A DNA stretch of 64,000 nt from Betaproteobacteria bacterium. GTDB taxonomy: Bacteria > Pseudomonadota > Gammaproteobacteria > Burkholderiales > Ga0077523. The position numbers and the translations under genes were made by a program. Of this stretch, positions 1-8,477 are shown piece after piece (position 1 is the stretch's first letter; each line of letters starts with the position of its first letter). The notes beneath the pieces are model-generated. The model did not search any database and was not told the origin of the DNA. It was given only the letters and a program-made list of their open reading frames with translations. The stretch spans positions 248,001 to 312,000 of the forward strand of contig JADJPK010000004.1 in the NCBI GenBank assembly GCA_016713305.1, read 5' to 3'.

Positions 1-1075
1 CGGGGAGGCGATACTCCACCGGATCCTCCACCGTGATGATCTTGCGTTCCGGGGTGTTGAGTTCGGTGAGCGCCGCATAGAGCGTGGTCGTCTTGCCGCT
101 GCCGGTGGGCCCGGTGACGAGCACCATGCCGCTGGGCCGGCGGATGATCCGCCGCATGCGGTCCAGTACGTGAGCAGGCATGCCCAGGCGCTCGAGATTC
201 GCGACGCCGGCGGACTGGTTGAGCAGACGCATCACGGCCGATTCGCCGTGCTGCGTCGGCATGGTGGATATCCGGACGTCCACCTGGGTGTTGCGCAGCG
301 CGATGTGGAATCGGCCGTCCTGCGGCAGGCGTTTCTCCGAGATGTCCAGGCCGGACATGAGCTTCAGCCGCAGCACCAGCGGCGCGGCGATCTTGGGCTC
401 GGCCTGGGTCTGCACGTGCAGGACGCCGTCGATGCGGAAGCGGATGAAGAGCTTGGACGCCTGCGGTTCGATGTGGATGTCCGAGGCGCGCGCGCGGACC
501 GCCTCCTCGAATACCGTCTGCAGCAACTTGACGACCGGTGCGTCCTCGGCCGCCGCCGTCGTGCCGAACGCGGCGAAATCCACCGCGTTGTCGCCCATCT
601 CCTCGCCCAGTTCCTGGGCGAGGCCGGAGATCTCGCCGCTGCGCGTGTAGACGCGGTCGAGCATCGCCATGAGCTGCGACTCCGCCACGACGCAGACGTC
701 GATGTCCCGCTTGAGAACGCGGGCAAGCTCGTCGTAGGCCAGCAAGTCGGTCGGATCGGCCATGCCGACCCGGAAGGCCGGTCCGGCTTCTTCCAGCACC
801 AGGGCGCGGAAACGGCGGGCCTGGGATTCGGGCAGCCTTGCGACCAGTTCGGGATTGAGCTTCGCGTTGCGCAGGTCGACGAAGGTGACGCGCAACTGCC
901 GCGCGAGAGCCTCGCAGATCTGCTCCTCGGTCACGTAGCCGGAATCGATGAACACGCGGCCCAGGCGGCGTCCCGAGCGCTTCTGGTCCTCCAGCGCGCT
1001 CTTCAGCTGATCCTCTGTCAGCAACCCCTGCCGCAGCAGGATCTCGCCGAGCCTCACCTTTTCCGGTCGTGCCAT
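1..1075 (-). CDS. mshE: MSHA/type IV pilus-type ATPase MshE (C-terminus cut by window edge)
   Basis: This is a GspE/PilB-family secretion ATPase that powers assembly of a pilus or pseudopilus at the inner membrane. About 358 N-terminal residues are visible. They comprise an MshEN domain (residues 1-150), the region leading to the ATPase core with RASDIHIEP near 200, a Walker A GPTGSGKTTTLY around residues 321-332, and the Asp-box TVEDPVEY just before the edge. The Walker B, His box and zinc tetracysteine would lie outside the window. The N-terminus (MARPEKVRLGEILL, then GRRLGRVFIDSGYVTEEQI) is closest to what I know of MshE, but PilB/GspE subfamilies share the core, so the exact system is an inference. 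The start ATG at 1075 faces the divergent trmL. No other mannose-sensitive pilus genes are in view. Confidence 0.8.
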   Translation of the reverse strand, partial: MARPEKVRLGEILLRQGLLTEDQLKSALEDQKRSGRRLGRVFIDSGYVTEEQICEALARQLRVTFVDLRNAKLNPELVARLPESQARRFRALVLEEAGPAFRVGMADPTDLLAYDELARVLKRDIDVCVVAESQLMAMLDRVYTRSGEISGLAQELGEEMGDNAVDFAAFGTTAAAEDAPVVKLLQTVFEEAVRARASDIHIEPQASKLFIRFRIDGVLHVQTQAEPKIAAPLVLRLKLMSGLDISEKRLPQDGRFHIALRNTQVDVRISTMPTQHGESAVMRLLNQSAGVANLERLGMPAHVLDRMRRIIRRPSGMVLVTGPTGSGKTTTLYAALTELNTPERKIITVEDPVEYRLP

Positions 1076-1194
1076 GAATTCTCCGTTGCACCGGTGCGAG
1101 CCCGGCCACACCGGCAACCATGCCGGTCGACCGTGTACTTCGGCGCGGGATGGCCCAAACTTGAGGGTCGCTCCACTCCCTCCACCCGTTTCGC

Positions 1195-1665
1195 ATGTTC
1201 GACGTCGTCCTGTATCAGCCGGAAATTCCGCCCAACACAGGCAACGTGATCCGCTTGTGCGCCAACACCGGCGCCCGCCTGCATCTGATCGAACCCCTCG
1301 GATTCCGGATGGGCGACAAGGAAGTCCGGCGCGCGGGCCTGGACTACCACGAGATGGCCAACGTGACGGTGCATCCCGATCTGGACCGCTGTTTCGCCAT
1401 CCTGGGCGAGCGCCGCGTGTACGCGCTGAGCAGCAAGGCCGGCGCGAACGTGTATGCCGCCCGGTTCCAGCCGGCCGACGTGCTGCTGTTCGGTCCGGAG
1501 ACGCGCGGCCTTCCCGCGGACGTGCTCGAGCGCATCCCGCGGGAACGCCGCTTGCGCCTGCCCATGCTGGCAGGCAACCGGAGCCTGAACCTTTCCAACG
1601 CCGTGGCGGTCACCGTCTACGAGGCCTGGCGGCAAGCCGGATTTTCGGGAGCAGCGATCGATTGA
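1195..1665 (+). CDS. trmL: tRNA (cytidine(34)-2'-O)-methyltransferase TrmL
   Basis: TrmL is a SPOUT-class methyltransferase that uses SAM to 2'-O-methylate the wobble base C34 or cmnm5U34 of tRNA-Leu isoacceptors. The 156-residue length is the family norm. All three SPOUT motifs are present: NTGNVIRL near residues 14-21, the GPETRGLP motif near 101-108, and the knot-forming NRSLNLSNAVAV segment near 127-138. It starts with ATG and reads MFDVVLYQPEIPPNTGN, which is typical of TrmL. The stop codon (TGA at 1663-1665) overlaps a possible TTG codon of the downstream ABC exporter frame, so the two genes may be cotranscribed. The upstream gene mshE is divergent. Confidence 0.95.
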   Translation: MFDVVLYQPEIPPNTGNVIRLCANTGARLHLIEPLGFRMGDKEVRRAGLDYHEMANVTVHPDLDRCFAILGERRVYALSSKAGANVYAARFQPADVLLFGPETRGLPADVLERIPRERRLRLPMLAGNRSLNLSNAVAVTVYEAWRQAGFSGAAID

Positions 1666-1775
1666 GGTCCGAGACAGGCGGTTCGTCCAAGGCAGGCGAT
1701 TCCGGGTTACCCGGAAACCGGCTCTTCCGCTATTTCGAGTCGCGGGTTTCGGGCACCGCCGTCTCGCCGGAGACC

Positions 1776-3611
1776 GTGACACCCCCCTCCGGCCCGCCCC
1801 CGACGCTGTGGCGCTTCTATGCGCATTTCCTGAGGCAGCATCCGCGCCTCTACGGAGCCATGCTGGCCGCAAGCCTTGCGGTCGCGCTCCTGGACATGGT
1901 GGTGCCGCTGCTCATCGGCAGGATCGTGGGCCTGATGACCGCCCCGGATTCCGCTGCCGCGTGGGCGGAATCCCGCGTGACGATCGCCACGCTCGCGGCA
2001 CTGTTCCTCTTCCTGCGCCCCGTGGCGATCCTGATCGACTGCCTGATCCGGCTGTCCGCCGTGTTCCCGGGCGTGACCACGGAGATCCGCTGGCAGAACC
2101 ACTGGCACGTCGTGCGGCAGTCGTGGACCTTCTTCCAGAACGACTTTGCCGGCCGCATCGCCAACCGGGTGATGAACACGGCCAACGCGTTGCGGGAGAG
2201 CGTGGTGTCGAGCATCCGTGCCGTCTGGTACATCTGCGTGTACGGCATCGGGGCGCTGACCGTGATGCTCGGTTCGCACCCGGTGCTGGCCATCCCCACC
2301 GTGGTCTGGATGTGCGCGTACATGCTGTTCCTGCGGCTTTTCGTGCCCCGCATGCGCGAGCTGTCGCGTGCCAGCTCCGAGGCACGCTCGCAGGCGATGG
2401 GGCGCATCGTCGACAGCTACACCAACATCCTCACGGTCAAGCTCTTCGCCCGCGCCCGGGACGAGGACGCCCACGTGAAGGACAGCCTCGACGAACACCA
2501 GCGCCGCATGGCGAGGCACATGCGCTGGAGCACGACGTTCGTCGCGACCCTGGCGCTGATGAACACGCTGCTGGTGGCGTCCACGGCGCTCCTGGGCGGC
2601 TGGCTCTGGTACCACGGCGAGGCCACAGCCGCCGTGGTCGCGACCGCCGTGCCCCTGGCGTGGCAGATCTCCAACATGGCCGGCTGGGTGAGCTGGGAGG
2701 TGAGCGGCATCTTCGAGAACGTGGGCGTCGTGCAGGAAGGCATGGACAGCATCGCGCGGCCGCTCACCATCCTGGATGCGCCGCAGGCCCGGCCGCTCGA
2801 GGTCACGCGGGGCCGGATCCACTTCCGCGCGGTCCGCTTCAACTATGGCCGCGTCGCGGCCCCGGGCGGCGCGGTGCTGCAGGACCTCGATCTCGTGGTC
2901 CGTCCGGGAGAGCGCGTGGGCCTCGTGGGCCGCAGCGGCGCGGGCAAGTCGACGCTCGTCAACCTGCTGCTTCGCTTCCATGAGGTGGAATCAGGCGCCA
3001 TCGAGGTGGACGGCCAGGACGTGCGGGGCGTGACCCAGGAAAGCCTTCGGGCCGCCATCGGCGTCGTGACGCAGGACACGTCGCTGCTGCACCGTTCCAT
3101 CGCGGACAACATCCGCTACGGGCGACCGGACGCCACGGCCGCGCAGGTCGAGGCGGCCGCGCGGCAGGCACACGCGCACGATTTCATTGCCGAGCTGCAG
3201 GACTGGACAGGGCGCCTCGGCTACGACGCGCATGCCGGCGAGCGCGGGGTGAAGCTCTCCGGCGGCCAGCGTCAGCGGGTCGCGCTGGCGCGGGTGATCC
3301 TGAAGAACGCCCCCATCCTCGTCCTGGACGAGGCGACCTCCGCGCTCGACAGCGAGGTGGAAGAGGCGATCCAGGAGCAGCTCGACACGCTCATGCAGGG
3401 CAAGACCGTCATTGCCATCGCGCACCGGCTGAGCACCATCGCACGCATGGATCGTCTGGTCGTGCTGGAGCGAGGCCGCATCGTCGAGACGGGAACGCAT
3501 GCGGAGCTGCTCGCCGCGGGCGGAATCTACGCGCGTCTGTGGACACGGCAGTCCGGCGGATTTCTGGGAGACGAAGCGGACGAAGCGGCGCGGGAGACGG
3601 CGGCCTCCTGA
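1776..3611 (+). CDS. ABC exporter half-transporter (fused permease-ATPase)
   Basis: This is a type IV ABC half-transporter with an N-terminal six-helix membrane domain (about residues 20-310) fused to a nucleotide-binding domain. The NBD has Walker A GRSGAGKSTL near 385-394, signature LSGGQRQRVALAR near 493, Walker B ILVLDEATSALD near 513 and the H-loop IAHRLST near 547. It should act as a homodimer in the inner membrane. MsbA-like lipid export and heavy-metal or peptide export are all compatible, so I name no substrate. I chose GTG at 1776 (611 aa, GGAG just upstream). A TTG at 1662 overlapping the trmL stop would add 38 residues without clear homology. Convergent with gpsA. Confidence 0.88.
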   Translation: MTPPSGPPPTLWRFYAHFLRQHPRLYGAMLAASLAVALLDMVVPLLIGRIVGLMTAPDSAAAWAESRVTIATLAALFLFLRPVAILIDCLIRLSAVFPGVTTEIRWQNHWHVVRQSWTFFQNDFAGRIANRVMNTANALRESVVSSIRAVWYICVYGIGALTVMLGSHPVLAIPTVVWMCAYMLFLRLFVPRMRELSRASSEARSQAMGRIVDSYTNILTVKLFARARDEDAHVKDSLDEHQRRMARHMRWSTTFVATLALMNTLLVASTALLGGWLWYHGEATAAVVATAVPLAWQISNMAGWVSWEVSGIFENVGVVQEGMDSIARPLTILDAPQARPLEVTRGRIHFRAVRFNYGRVAAPGGAVLQDLDLVVRPGERVGLVGRSGAGKSTLVNLLLRFHEVESGAIEVDGQDVRGVTQESLRAAIGVVTQDTSLLHRSIADNIRYGRPDATAAQVEAAARQAHAHDFIAELQDWTGRLGYDAHAGERGVKLSGGQRQRVALARVILKNAPILVLDEATSALDSEVEEAIQEQLDTLMQGKTVIAIAHRLSTIARMDRLVVLERGRIVETGTHAELLAAGGIYARLWTRQSGGFLGDEADEAARETAAS

Positions 3612-3614
3612 GCG

Positions 3615-3633
3615 CTGGCGGATCGAGCGCCAG
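3615..3633. terminator. Short hairpin between convergent genes
   Basis: CTGGCG (3615-3620) and CGCCAG (3628-3633) form a 6-bp perfect inverted repeat with a 7-nt loop, lying immediately after the ABC exporter stop and before the end of gpsA on the other strand. There is no T-tract, so its role as a terminator for either strand is only suggested by position. Confidence 0.3.
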
Positions 3634-3689
3634 GTCCTGGAGCACCGGCCCGGCGCGGGCACCGGGAGGATTGGCCCGCAGCGGGTGTG

Positions 3690-4674
3690 CTACCGGGACT
3701 CCGCCTTGGGATCGCGACGCATGAGGAGTCCACGGCCTCTTCGGGGCGGATCTCGCCGTCGAGCAGCCGGCACACGGCTTCGGTGATGGGCATCTCCACA
3801 CCGTGGCGCACGGCCAGCCGCTGCACTTCACGCGCCGTCCCGACGCCTTCGGCCACGTGGCCCAGCGCCGTCAGGATGTCGCCGAGGGTCTGGCCCTTGG
3901 CGAGCGCCAGGCCCACTCGGCGATTGCGCGAGAGGTCGCCCGTGCAGGTGAGGATGAGATCGCCGGCTCCGGAAAGCCCGATGAACGTTTCCAGGCGGCC
4001 CCCGAGCCGCATGCCCAACCGCGTGATCTCCGCGAGCCCGCGGGTCATGAGGGCGGCACGCGCCGAGAGCCCGCAGCCCATGCCGTCGCACACGCCTGCC
4101 GCGATGGCCATGACGTTCTTGATGGCGCCACCCACCTCCACTCCGGTGAGATCGGTAGTGGAGTAGATCCGCAGCCTCGGTGTGCGCAGTTCCCGTGCGG
4201 CATGCTCCGCGAAGTCGGCATCCGGGGAAGCCACGGTGACCGCGGCGGGCAGCCCCTTGGCGATCTCTTCCGCGAAGCTCGGCCCGGACAGCGCGCCCCG
4301 CGAGACGTCGGCGGGCAGCGTTTCCTCCGCGACCTGATGGGAAATCTCGATGTCTGCGGCTCGAATCCCTTGCACAGCCACACCACGGGCGGCACATGCG
4401 CCAGGCCGGCCAATTGCACGAGAACGCTACGCAGCGCGGAGGTCGGCGTGGCCACGATCGCGAGATCGGCCTCCCGCACGGCCAGCGCCATGTCGTCCGT
4501 GATGGCGACGCTGCCGGGCAGGGCAAGCCCGGGAAGGAACTCGTTGGCGCGGGATGCGAGCATGCGTTCGCAGTGCTCGCGCTGCCACGTCCAGAGCGTG
4601 ACGCGGTGTTGCACGGACTGGGCGAGCGCGAAGGCGGTACCCCAGGCACCGGCACCCAGTATGGCGATTCTCAT
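3690..4674 (-). CDS. gpsA: Glycerol-3-phosphate dehydrogenase [NAD(P)+] GpsA, interrupted by two frameshifts
   Basis: GpsA reduces dihydroxyacetone phosphate to sn-glycerol 3-phosphate for phospholipid synthesis in the cytosol. The N-terminus (MRIAILGAGAWGTAFALA, dinucleotide-binding glycine motif) runs in one frame to about 4342. Family sequence then continues in another frame with HQVAEETLP, the SGPSFAEEI motif, GGAIKNVMAIAAG and GLSGAGDLILTCTGDLSRN. The first break lies at the GGG run 4339-4341 (one missing base restores RFPHQVAEE). The second, at 3725-3726, restores a C-terminus DSLMRRDPKAESR with a TAG stop at 3690-3692. Corrected length is 328 aa, normal for the family. It overlaps the SH3 gene by ATGA and follows secB, a conserved neighbour. 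Both lesions look like homopolymer errors rather than decay, because the rest is intact. Confidence 0.88.
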
Positions 4675-5111
4675 AGGCCCCAAAGCTCCACTGCGCGAAG
4701 ATAGCCGGCCGGGCCGTCCCTGTGCTTCACCCTGGCCCAGGCACCGTTCTGCTCCAGCAGTTCCAGGATCACGCCGCGCTGCGCCTCGAAGACGGCCGGT
4801 GCGCTCTCCTCCGGAGCATTGCGCGCCACGGCCGGGGACGCCAGGACGACCACATTGCGCCGGCTCGCCAGCCCGCTGGATTCGGCCCACGCGAGCTTGC
4901 CTCCGGGCTCCCGGATCTTGGCCCAGCCTTCGATGGAAGAGAGGATCTCCACCGGGGTCCCGGCCGAGATGACGAGGATTTTCGTGGCCTTGGTGGAAGG
5001 ACCGTCGTACAGCACCGCCGGAGTCTCGCCGATCGCGCGAAACTCCAGCGCCTGGGCCACCGCGGCCATCCCGAAGAGGATGACCGCAGCACACCGCAGG
5101 AAGAACTTCAG
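4671..5111 (-). CDS. Exported SH3-domain protein between secB and gpsA
   Basis: A small exported protein, about 146 aa, with a hydrophobic leader (KFFLRCAAVILFGMAAVAQA) followed by two SH3b-like segments: one around ETPAVLYDGPSTKATK and the other around RGVILELLEQNGAWARVKH. Bacterial SH3 domains often bind cell-wall peptides, but no partner is evident. The start is uncertain. The only start that keeps the signal peptide is a CTG at 5111-5109, which overlaps the secB stop as CTGA; the first ATG is at 5069 and would remove the leader. The stop overlaps the gpsA start (ATGA), so translational coupling in a secB-SH3-gpsA operon is likely. The CTG may be a real rare start or a base error. Confidence 0.72.
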   Translation of the reverse strand: MKFFLRCAAVILFGMAAVAQALEFRAIGETPAVLYDGPSTKATKILVISAGTPVEILSSIEGWAKIREPGGKLAWAESSGLASRRNVVVLASPAVARNAPEESAPAVFEAQRGVILELLEQNGAWARVKHRDGPAGYLRAVELWGL

Positions 5112-5584
5112 TGCGTCTGCTCCGATGCGGCCGGGGCAGCCTGTTCGGCTTCCTGGCGCTGCCGGTACAGGGCTTCGAAATTCATCGGGGCGAGGAACAC
5201 CGGCGGGAAGCCGGCGCGGACGGCCATGTCGGAGACCGTCTCGCGCAGGTAGGGAAGCAGGATCGTGGGACACGTGATGGCATAGACCATCTCCATGTCC
5301 TCGGGACGCACGCCGCGCACCTGGAAGATCCCGCCCTGGCTCGCCTCGATCAGGAAGACGGTCTTGTCCCCTTCCTTGAGCTTGGCGGTCACCGTGGCCG
5401 TGAGCGAAACCTCGTGGTAGTCGTTGCCGATCGCCTGCCCGTCGTTGCGGAAGGAGAACTCCAGTTCCGGCGTGGAACGCTCGAGGAAGATCTGCGGCGC
5501 GTTGGGGATTTCGACCGAGAGATCCTTCACGTAGATCTTCTCGATGCTGAACTGGGGCTGGGGTGCCTGTTGCGGCTCGGCCAT
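5108..5584 (-). CDS. secB: Protein-export chaperone SecB
   Basis: SecB is a homotetrameric cytosolic chaperone that holds preproteins unfolded and hands them to SecA. The 158-residue product has the family core: FSIEKIYVKDLSVEIPNAP near residues 12-30, the beta-strand segment YHEVSLTATVTAKL near 55-68, and the signature region ITCPTILLPYLRE near 103-115, followed by AGFPPVFLAPMNF near 123-135. The acidic Gln/Ala-rich tail is usual. It begins an apparent secB-SH3-gpsA operon, with the next gene overlapping its stop codon. In many proteobacteria secB lies beside grxC and gpsA. Here nnrS and trxC separate it from grxC. Confidence 0.96.
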   Translation of the reverse strand: MAEPQQAPQPQFSIEKIYVKDLSVEIPNAPQIFLERSTPELEFSFRNDGQAIGNDYHEVSLTATVTAKLKEGDKTVFLIEASQGGIFQVRGVRPEDMEMVYAITCPTILLPYLRETVSDMAVRAGFPPVFLAPMNFEALYRQRQEAEQAAPAASEQTH

Positions 5585-5668
5585 GGGAACTCCGGGGTTC
5601 GGGGTCGGAAAAAGGGCCCGTAGTGTAACCCACCCTTCTTTGCGTTCCGTGCATGCGCACAGGCCGTT

Positions 5669-6846
5669 TCAGGCCTCCGGCCGCGGCGCTGCCATCACTG
5701 GAACGAAGCGGATCAGATAGGCCAGAAACGCCGCGCACCACAGGGCGCCCGCGGCCGTCAGCCAGGAGACCGTCACGGCCGGAAACGCCAGCGGTCCGAA
5801 GACACGCACGGCGGCCGCCAGGTGCACCAGCACGTAGGCGGCGACTTCCAGCCGTCCGGCCGCCAGCGGCAGGCCGCTATGCCCGCGGGCCGTACGGGTG
5901 ATCATCCCGATGATCATGCCGCCTACCGCGCCGACGGACACCGCGTGGTCGGCGAGAGGCACCGGAACGACGGCCCCCGCAGCGGCCAGTGCGTGCAGCA
6001 CCAAGGCCAGGGAATCCACGCATAGGAAAGATGGAGGATCCAGAGGATCGGCGTACGACGGGTGCACCATGGATCCCAGTCCAGCAGCCGCAACGCCTGC
6101 AGGACGGCGGCCGCGAGGCAGGCCGCCGCCGTCAGGATGCCGGGGACGGAAAGCAGGACGAACGCGAACGCGACGACCGTTGCCGCCATGGCCGCGCGAT
6201 CCACCCGTGGACGGCGGCGGATGCGGGCGGAGCGGATGGCGTTGGCAGTGAAGCTGGGGATCACCCGGCCGCCCATGAGGGTCACGATCACGACGATGAG
6301 GTAGAGCCCGGCGCGGACCGGCTGCAGAGGCGGAATCTCCACGGTGCCCGCCGCGGCGGCGTGGAAGAGCCCGTTGAGCGCCGCGAGCGCCAGCAGCAGG
6401 CCGACGAAGAAGCGGTTGCGATTCCGGGCGCGATGCAACGGTATCCAGAGGCACAGGGCGACGGCGGGCAGGAAGGCGGTCTCGATCACCGCCGCAATCC
6501 ATGCAGGACCGGTCAACAGGGCAAGCCTCCCGGCCAGCCAGAGAACGCACAGTGCCGCGAGCAGCGGCCCATGGGGCGTCGGCTGTCCGGTCCAGTTTCG
6601 CCCCGCCGTGAACAGGAAGCCGGTGATGACCGCGATACCGAATCCGAAGACCATCTCGTGGGCGTGCCACGCGATCCCCGGAAGCGGGCCGGGATGGCCA
6701 GTCTGGGCGAGCAGTTCGATCGTCCAGACCGCGACACCCCCGATGGCCAGGGCCGCGGCCAGCAGGTAGAAAGGGCGGAAGCCCAGAGAGAACAATGCGC
6801 CGCCCCATGGAACGGGCGGGGTCGTCTTGGGAGAGGGGGTCTGCAT
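5669..6846 (-). CDS. nnrS: NnrS family heme-copper membrane protein, one frameshift
   Basis: NnrS proteins are polytopic inner-membrane proteins that bind heme and copper and relieve nitric-oxide stress, often in denitrification regulons. The product has about 12 hydrophobic helices and typical NnrS landmarks: FSLGFRPFYLLAA near the N-terminus, WHAHEMVFGFGIAVITGFL near residue 60, NLTGQ/NWTGQ, and a MGGRVIPSFTAN segment near 200. After LHLSYAWIP the frame is lost at the run 6010-6012. One extra C restores YAWIPLALVLHALAAAG and the rest of the protein to RPEA. Corrected length is 392 aa. I chose ATG 6846 because upstream in-frame sequence lacks family similarity. No nor or nir genes are nearby to confirm a denitrification context. 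Confidence 0.85.
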
Positions 6847-7181
6847 GGTGCTCGTCCGGCGTGTCTCGGGGATGCCGCCAAGGTAATGCCGCCGGACCGT
6901 CCGGAGAATCCTTCCGAGGACCGGATCGCACGCCTCCCTCCGCACGAGGCAGGCTAGTCACTTCGGCCTAGACCCGGACCGCGGGCCCCGGACCGCCGGC
7001 CCGAGGGAAGATCCCATGGATGCGCACGGTCGCAAGGGAGGGCCGCGGGCAGATGACGCGAAGGCCCGCGCCGCCGTGCGGGCCGGCAAGCGGGTAGACA
7101 GCCTGCAAAGTCAGCGGCCCGGCGGGCCCGTTCCCTCCCCGCGCCGCGGGAGGCCGGCGCAGGCGGCGCTGCCCCTCGGGC
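6847..7181. other. Intergenic region with no gene, holding one dispersed-repeat copy
   Basis: About 335 bases separate the start of nnrS from the end of trxC. No coding sequence is convincing here. The stretch is very G+C-rich with several imperfect inverted repeats and holds one diverged copy of the dispersed AGGGAAGGTC motif at 7003-7033. A promoter for nnrS should lie in the right half of the nnrS-proximal part, but I cannot identify clear -35/-10 boxes. Confidence 0.6.
7003..7033 (+). repeat. Dispersed intergenic motif, copy 1 (diverged)
   Basis: The segment begins GAGGGAAGATCCCATGGATG and ends CACGGTCGC. It aligns without gaps to the copy at 52764-52794 with about 22 of 31 identical positions. 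It lies wholly between genes. It is the weakest member of the set and carries an A in place of the usual G after GGGAAG. Confidence 0.5.
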
Positions 7182-7604
7182 TCAGGCGTGCTGCGCCACC
7201 CATCGATCCAGCGAACCGGCGTCCATGGCGCCGGACACCCGTGCGACCTCACGGCCACCCTTGAAGAGGATCAGGGTGGGGATGCTGCGGATGCCGTAGC
7301 GCTGGGCGATGGCGCTCTCGGCGTCGGTGTCGAGCTCGCCGAAGACCGCGCGTGCCGCATGGGACCGGGCCGAGCGTGCGAAGGCCGGTGCCATCATGCG
7401 GCAGGGGCCGCACCAAGATGCCCAGGAGTCCACGACCACGGGCAGGTCGTTGCGATCGATGGTCTTGTCGAAATTGCGGACATCCAGCGTCAGCGGTTCG
7501 CCGGTCAGCAGGGGACCATCGCACTTGGCGCACTTGGGTGCATCGCCGGCGCGGTCTTCCGGCACCCGGTTGACGGAGAGGCAATGCGGACAGACGACGT
7601 GCAT
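7182..7604 (-). CDS. trxC: Thioredoxin 2 (TrxC), zinc-binding
   Basis: TrxC is a cytosolic disulfide reductase with an extra N-terminal zinc module. It reduces oxidised proteins and is often induced by oxidative stress. The 140-residue product has two N-terminal CXXC pairs (CPHC at residue 5 and CAKC near 26), then the thioredoxin fold with active site WASWCGPCRMMAP near residues 60-72 and the cis-proline loop GIRSIPTLILFKGG near 102-115. Length and domain order match the family. The gene stands alone on the minus strand, 200 bases upstream of grxC in transcriptional terms, so the two redox genes may or may not be cotranscribed. Confidence 0.93.
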   Translation of the reverse strand: MHVVCPHCLSVNRVPEDRAGDAPKCAKCDGPLLTGEPLTLDVRNFDKTIDRNDLPVVVDSWASWCGPCRMMAPAFARSARSHAARAVFGELDTDAESAIAQRYGIRSIPTLILFKGGREVARVSGAMDAGSLDRWVAQHA

Positions 7605-7803
7605 GGCGGGAATCCTGAAAGGGTCTACACCGGGAAAGATGGGGCGGGGCCAGGCGAACTCAATAGCCGGCGAAAGCTGTCCGGGACTCGCGGAGCGGGG
7701 TACAGCGGCGAGGCGTCGGCGGCGGGAGAGAGGGAAACGCAGGACAGCGCGGGAGAACCGGACCCCGCGGCAACGGACCGGCGGCCGGCGGCCTCGAGAA
7801 GAA

Positions 7804-8061
7804 TCAGGCGGACAGCAGCGGGACGAGGCCGCCCTGGCGGTCCAGCGCGGACAGGTCGTCGAACCCGCCCACGTGGGTATCGCCGATGTAGATCTGCGGA
7901 ACCGTGCGACGGCCCGTCCGTTCCATCATCACCACCCGCTGCTGCGGGTCGGTGTCGACGCGGATCTTGCGGATCTCGGTGACGCCCCTGGACTTGAGCA
8001 GCCGCTCGGCCGCGATGCAGTAGGGGCAGACGGCCGTGCAGTACATGGTGACGTCGGCCAT
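7804..8061 (-). CDS. grxC: Glutaredoxin 3 (GrxC)
   Basis: GrxC is a small glutathione-dependent oxidoreductase. The 85-residue product has the dithiol active site CPYC near residues 13-16 (MYCTAVCPYCIAAERLL), the glutathione-contacting TVPQIYI segment near 55-61 and GGFDDL near 67-72, all characteristic of bacterial glutaredoxin 3. The start ATG at 8061 is five bases downstream of the rhodanese stop, so pglL-rhodanese-grxC read as one operon. Pairing of a rhodanese and grxC is a widely conserved proteobacterial arrangement (yibN-grxC). Confidence 0.95.
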   Translation of the reverse strand: MADVTMYCTAVCPYCIAAERLLKSRGVTEIRKIRVDTDPQQRVVMMERTGRRTVPQIYIGDTHVGGFDDLSALDRQGGLVPLLSA

Positions 8062-8066
8062 GGCGC

Positions 8067-8477
8067 CTACTTCTCCGTGGGCATCCCGGCCTGTACCCAG
8101 GCGCCGATGCCGCCTTGCAGATTGAAGACTTCCTTGAAGCCGGAGTCCTTGAGAATCTTCGCGGCGCCCTGGGACCGGTTGCCGGAAGCGCACTGGACCA
8201 CGATGGGGCGGTCGCGGAACTTGTCGAGTTCGGAGAGACGCGCCTTGAGGTCGCCCAGCGGAATGTGGCGGGCGCTGGGAACATGGCCGGTGCCGAATTC
8301 GGTCTGCGTCCGCACGTCGAGCACAAGGGCATCGCGGCGGTTGATGAGGGTGACGGTCTCGGCGACGCCCACCTGCGGGATGCCCGACATCATCTTGGCG
8401 ATGGTCGGCACCAGGATGCCCACGCCGCTCACCGCGGCAAGCACGAACAGCCACCAGTTGCTGCTGACGAAACTCAC
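8067..8477 (-). CDS. Membrane-anchored rhodanese-like sulfurtransferase (YibN-like)
   Basis: A single-domain rhodanese of 136 aa with an N-terminal membrane anchor (WWLFVLAAVSGVGILVP near residues 8-24) and the sulfur-accepting cysteine loop VVQCASGNRSQGA near residues 90-102. It may transfer sulfane sulfur or act in thiol homeostasis next to GrxC. I chose GTG at 8477 because it overlaps the pglL stop as GTGA and has GAGAGG just upstream. The frame extends further upstream without family similarity. The E. coli counterpart YibN sits in the same neighbourhood. Confidence 0.88.
   Translation of the reverse strand: MSFVSSNWWLFVLAAVSGVGILVPTIAKMMSGIPQVGVAETVTLINRRDALVLDVRTQTEFGTGHVPSARHIPLGDLKARLSELDKFRDRPIVVQCASGNRSQGAAKILKDSGFKEVFNLQGGIGAWVQAGMPTEK

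Noticed and set aside
1074..1775. Upstream extension of the ABC exporter frame into trmL and mshE
   Set aside because: The upstream portion has no family similarity and overlaps trmL on the same strand. TTG 1662 and GTG 1776 are the sensible starts.
3690..4674. Programmed frameshifting in gpsA
   Set aside because: No slippery heptamer or downstream pseudoknot is evident, and the same single-base lesion recurs in many unrelated genes, which fits error better.
7003..7033. Motif copies as IS5 insertion-sequence ends
   Set aside because: Similarity to IS5 ends is limited to GGAAGGT-like bases, no transposase lies near any copy, and no target duplication is visible, so I kept it as an unnamed repeat.
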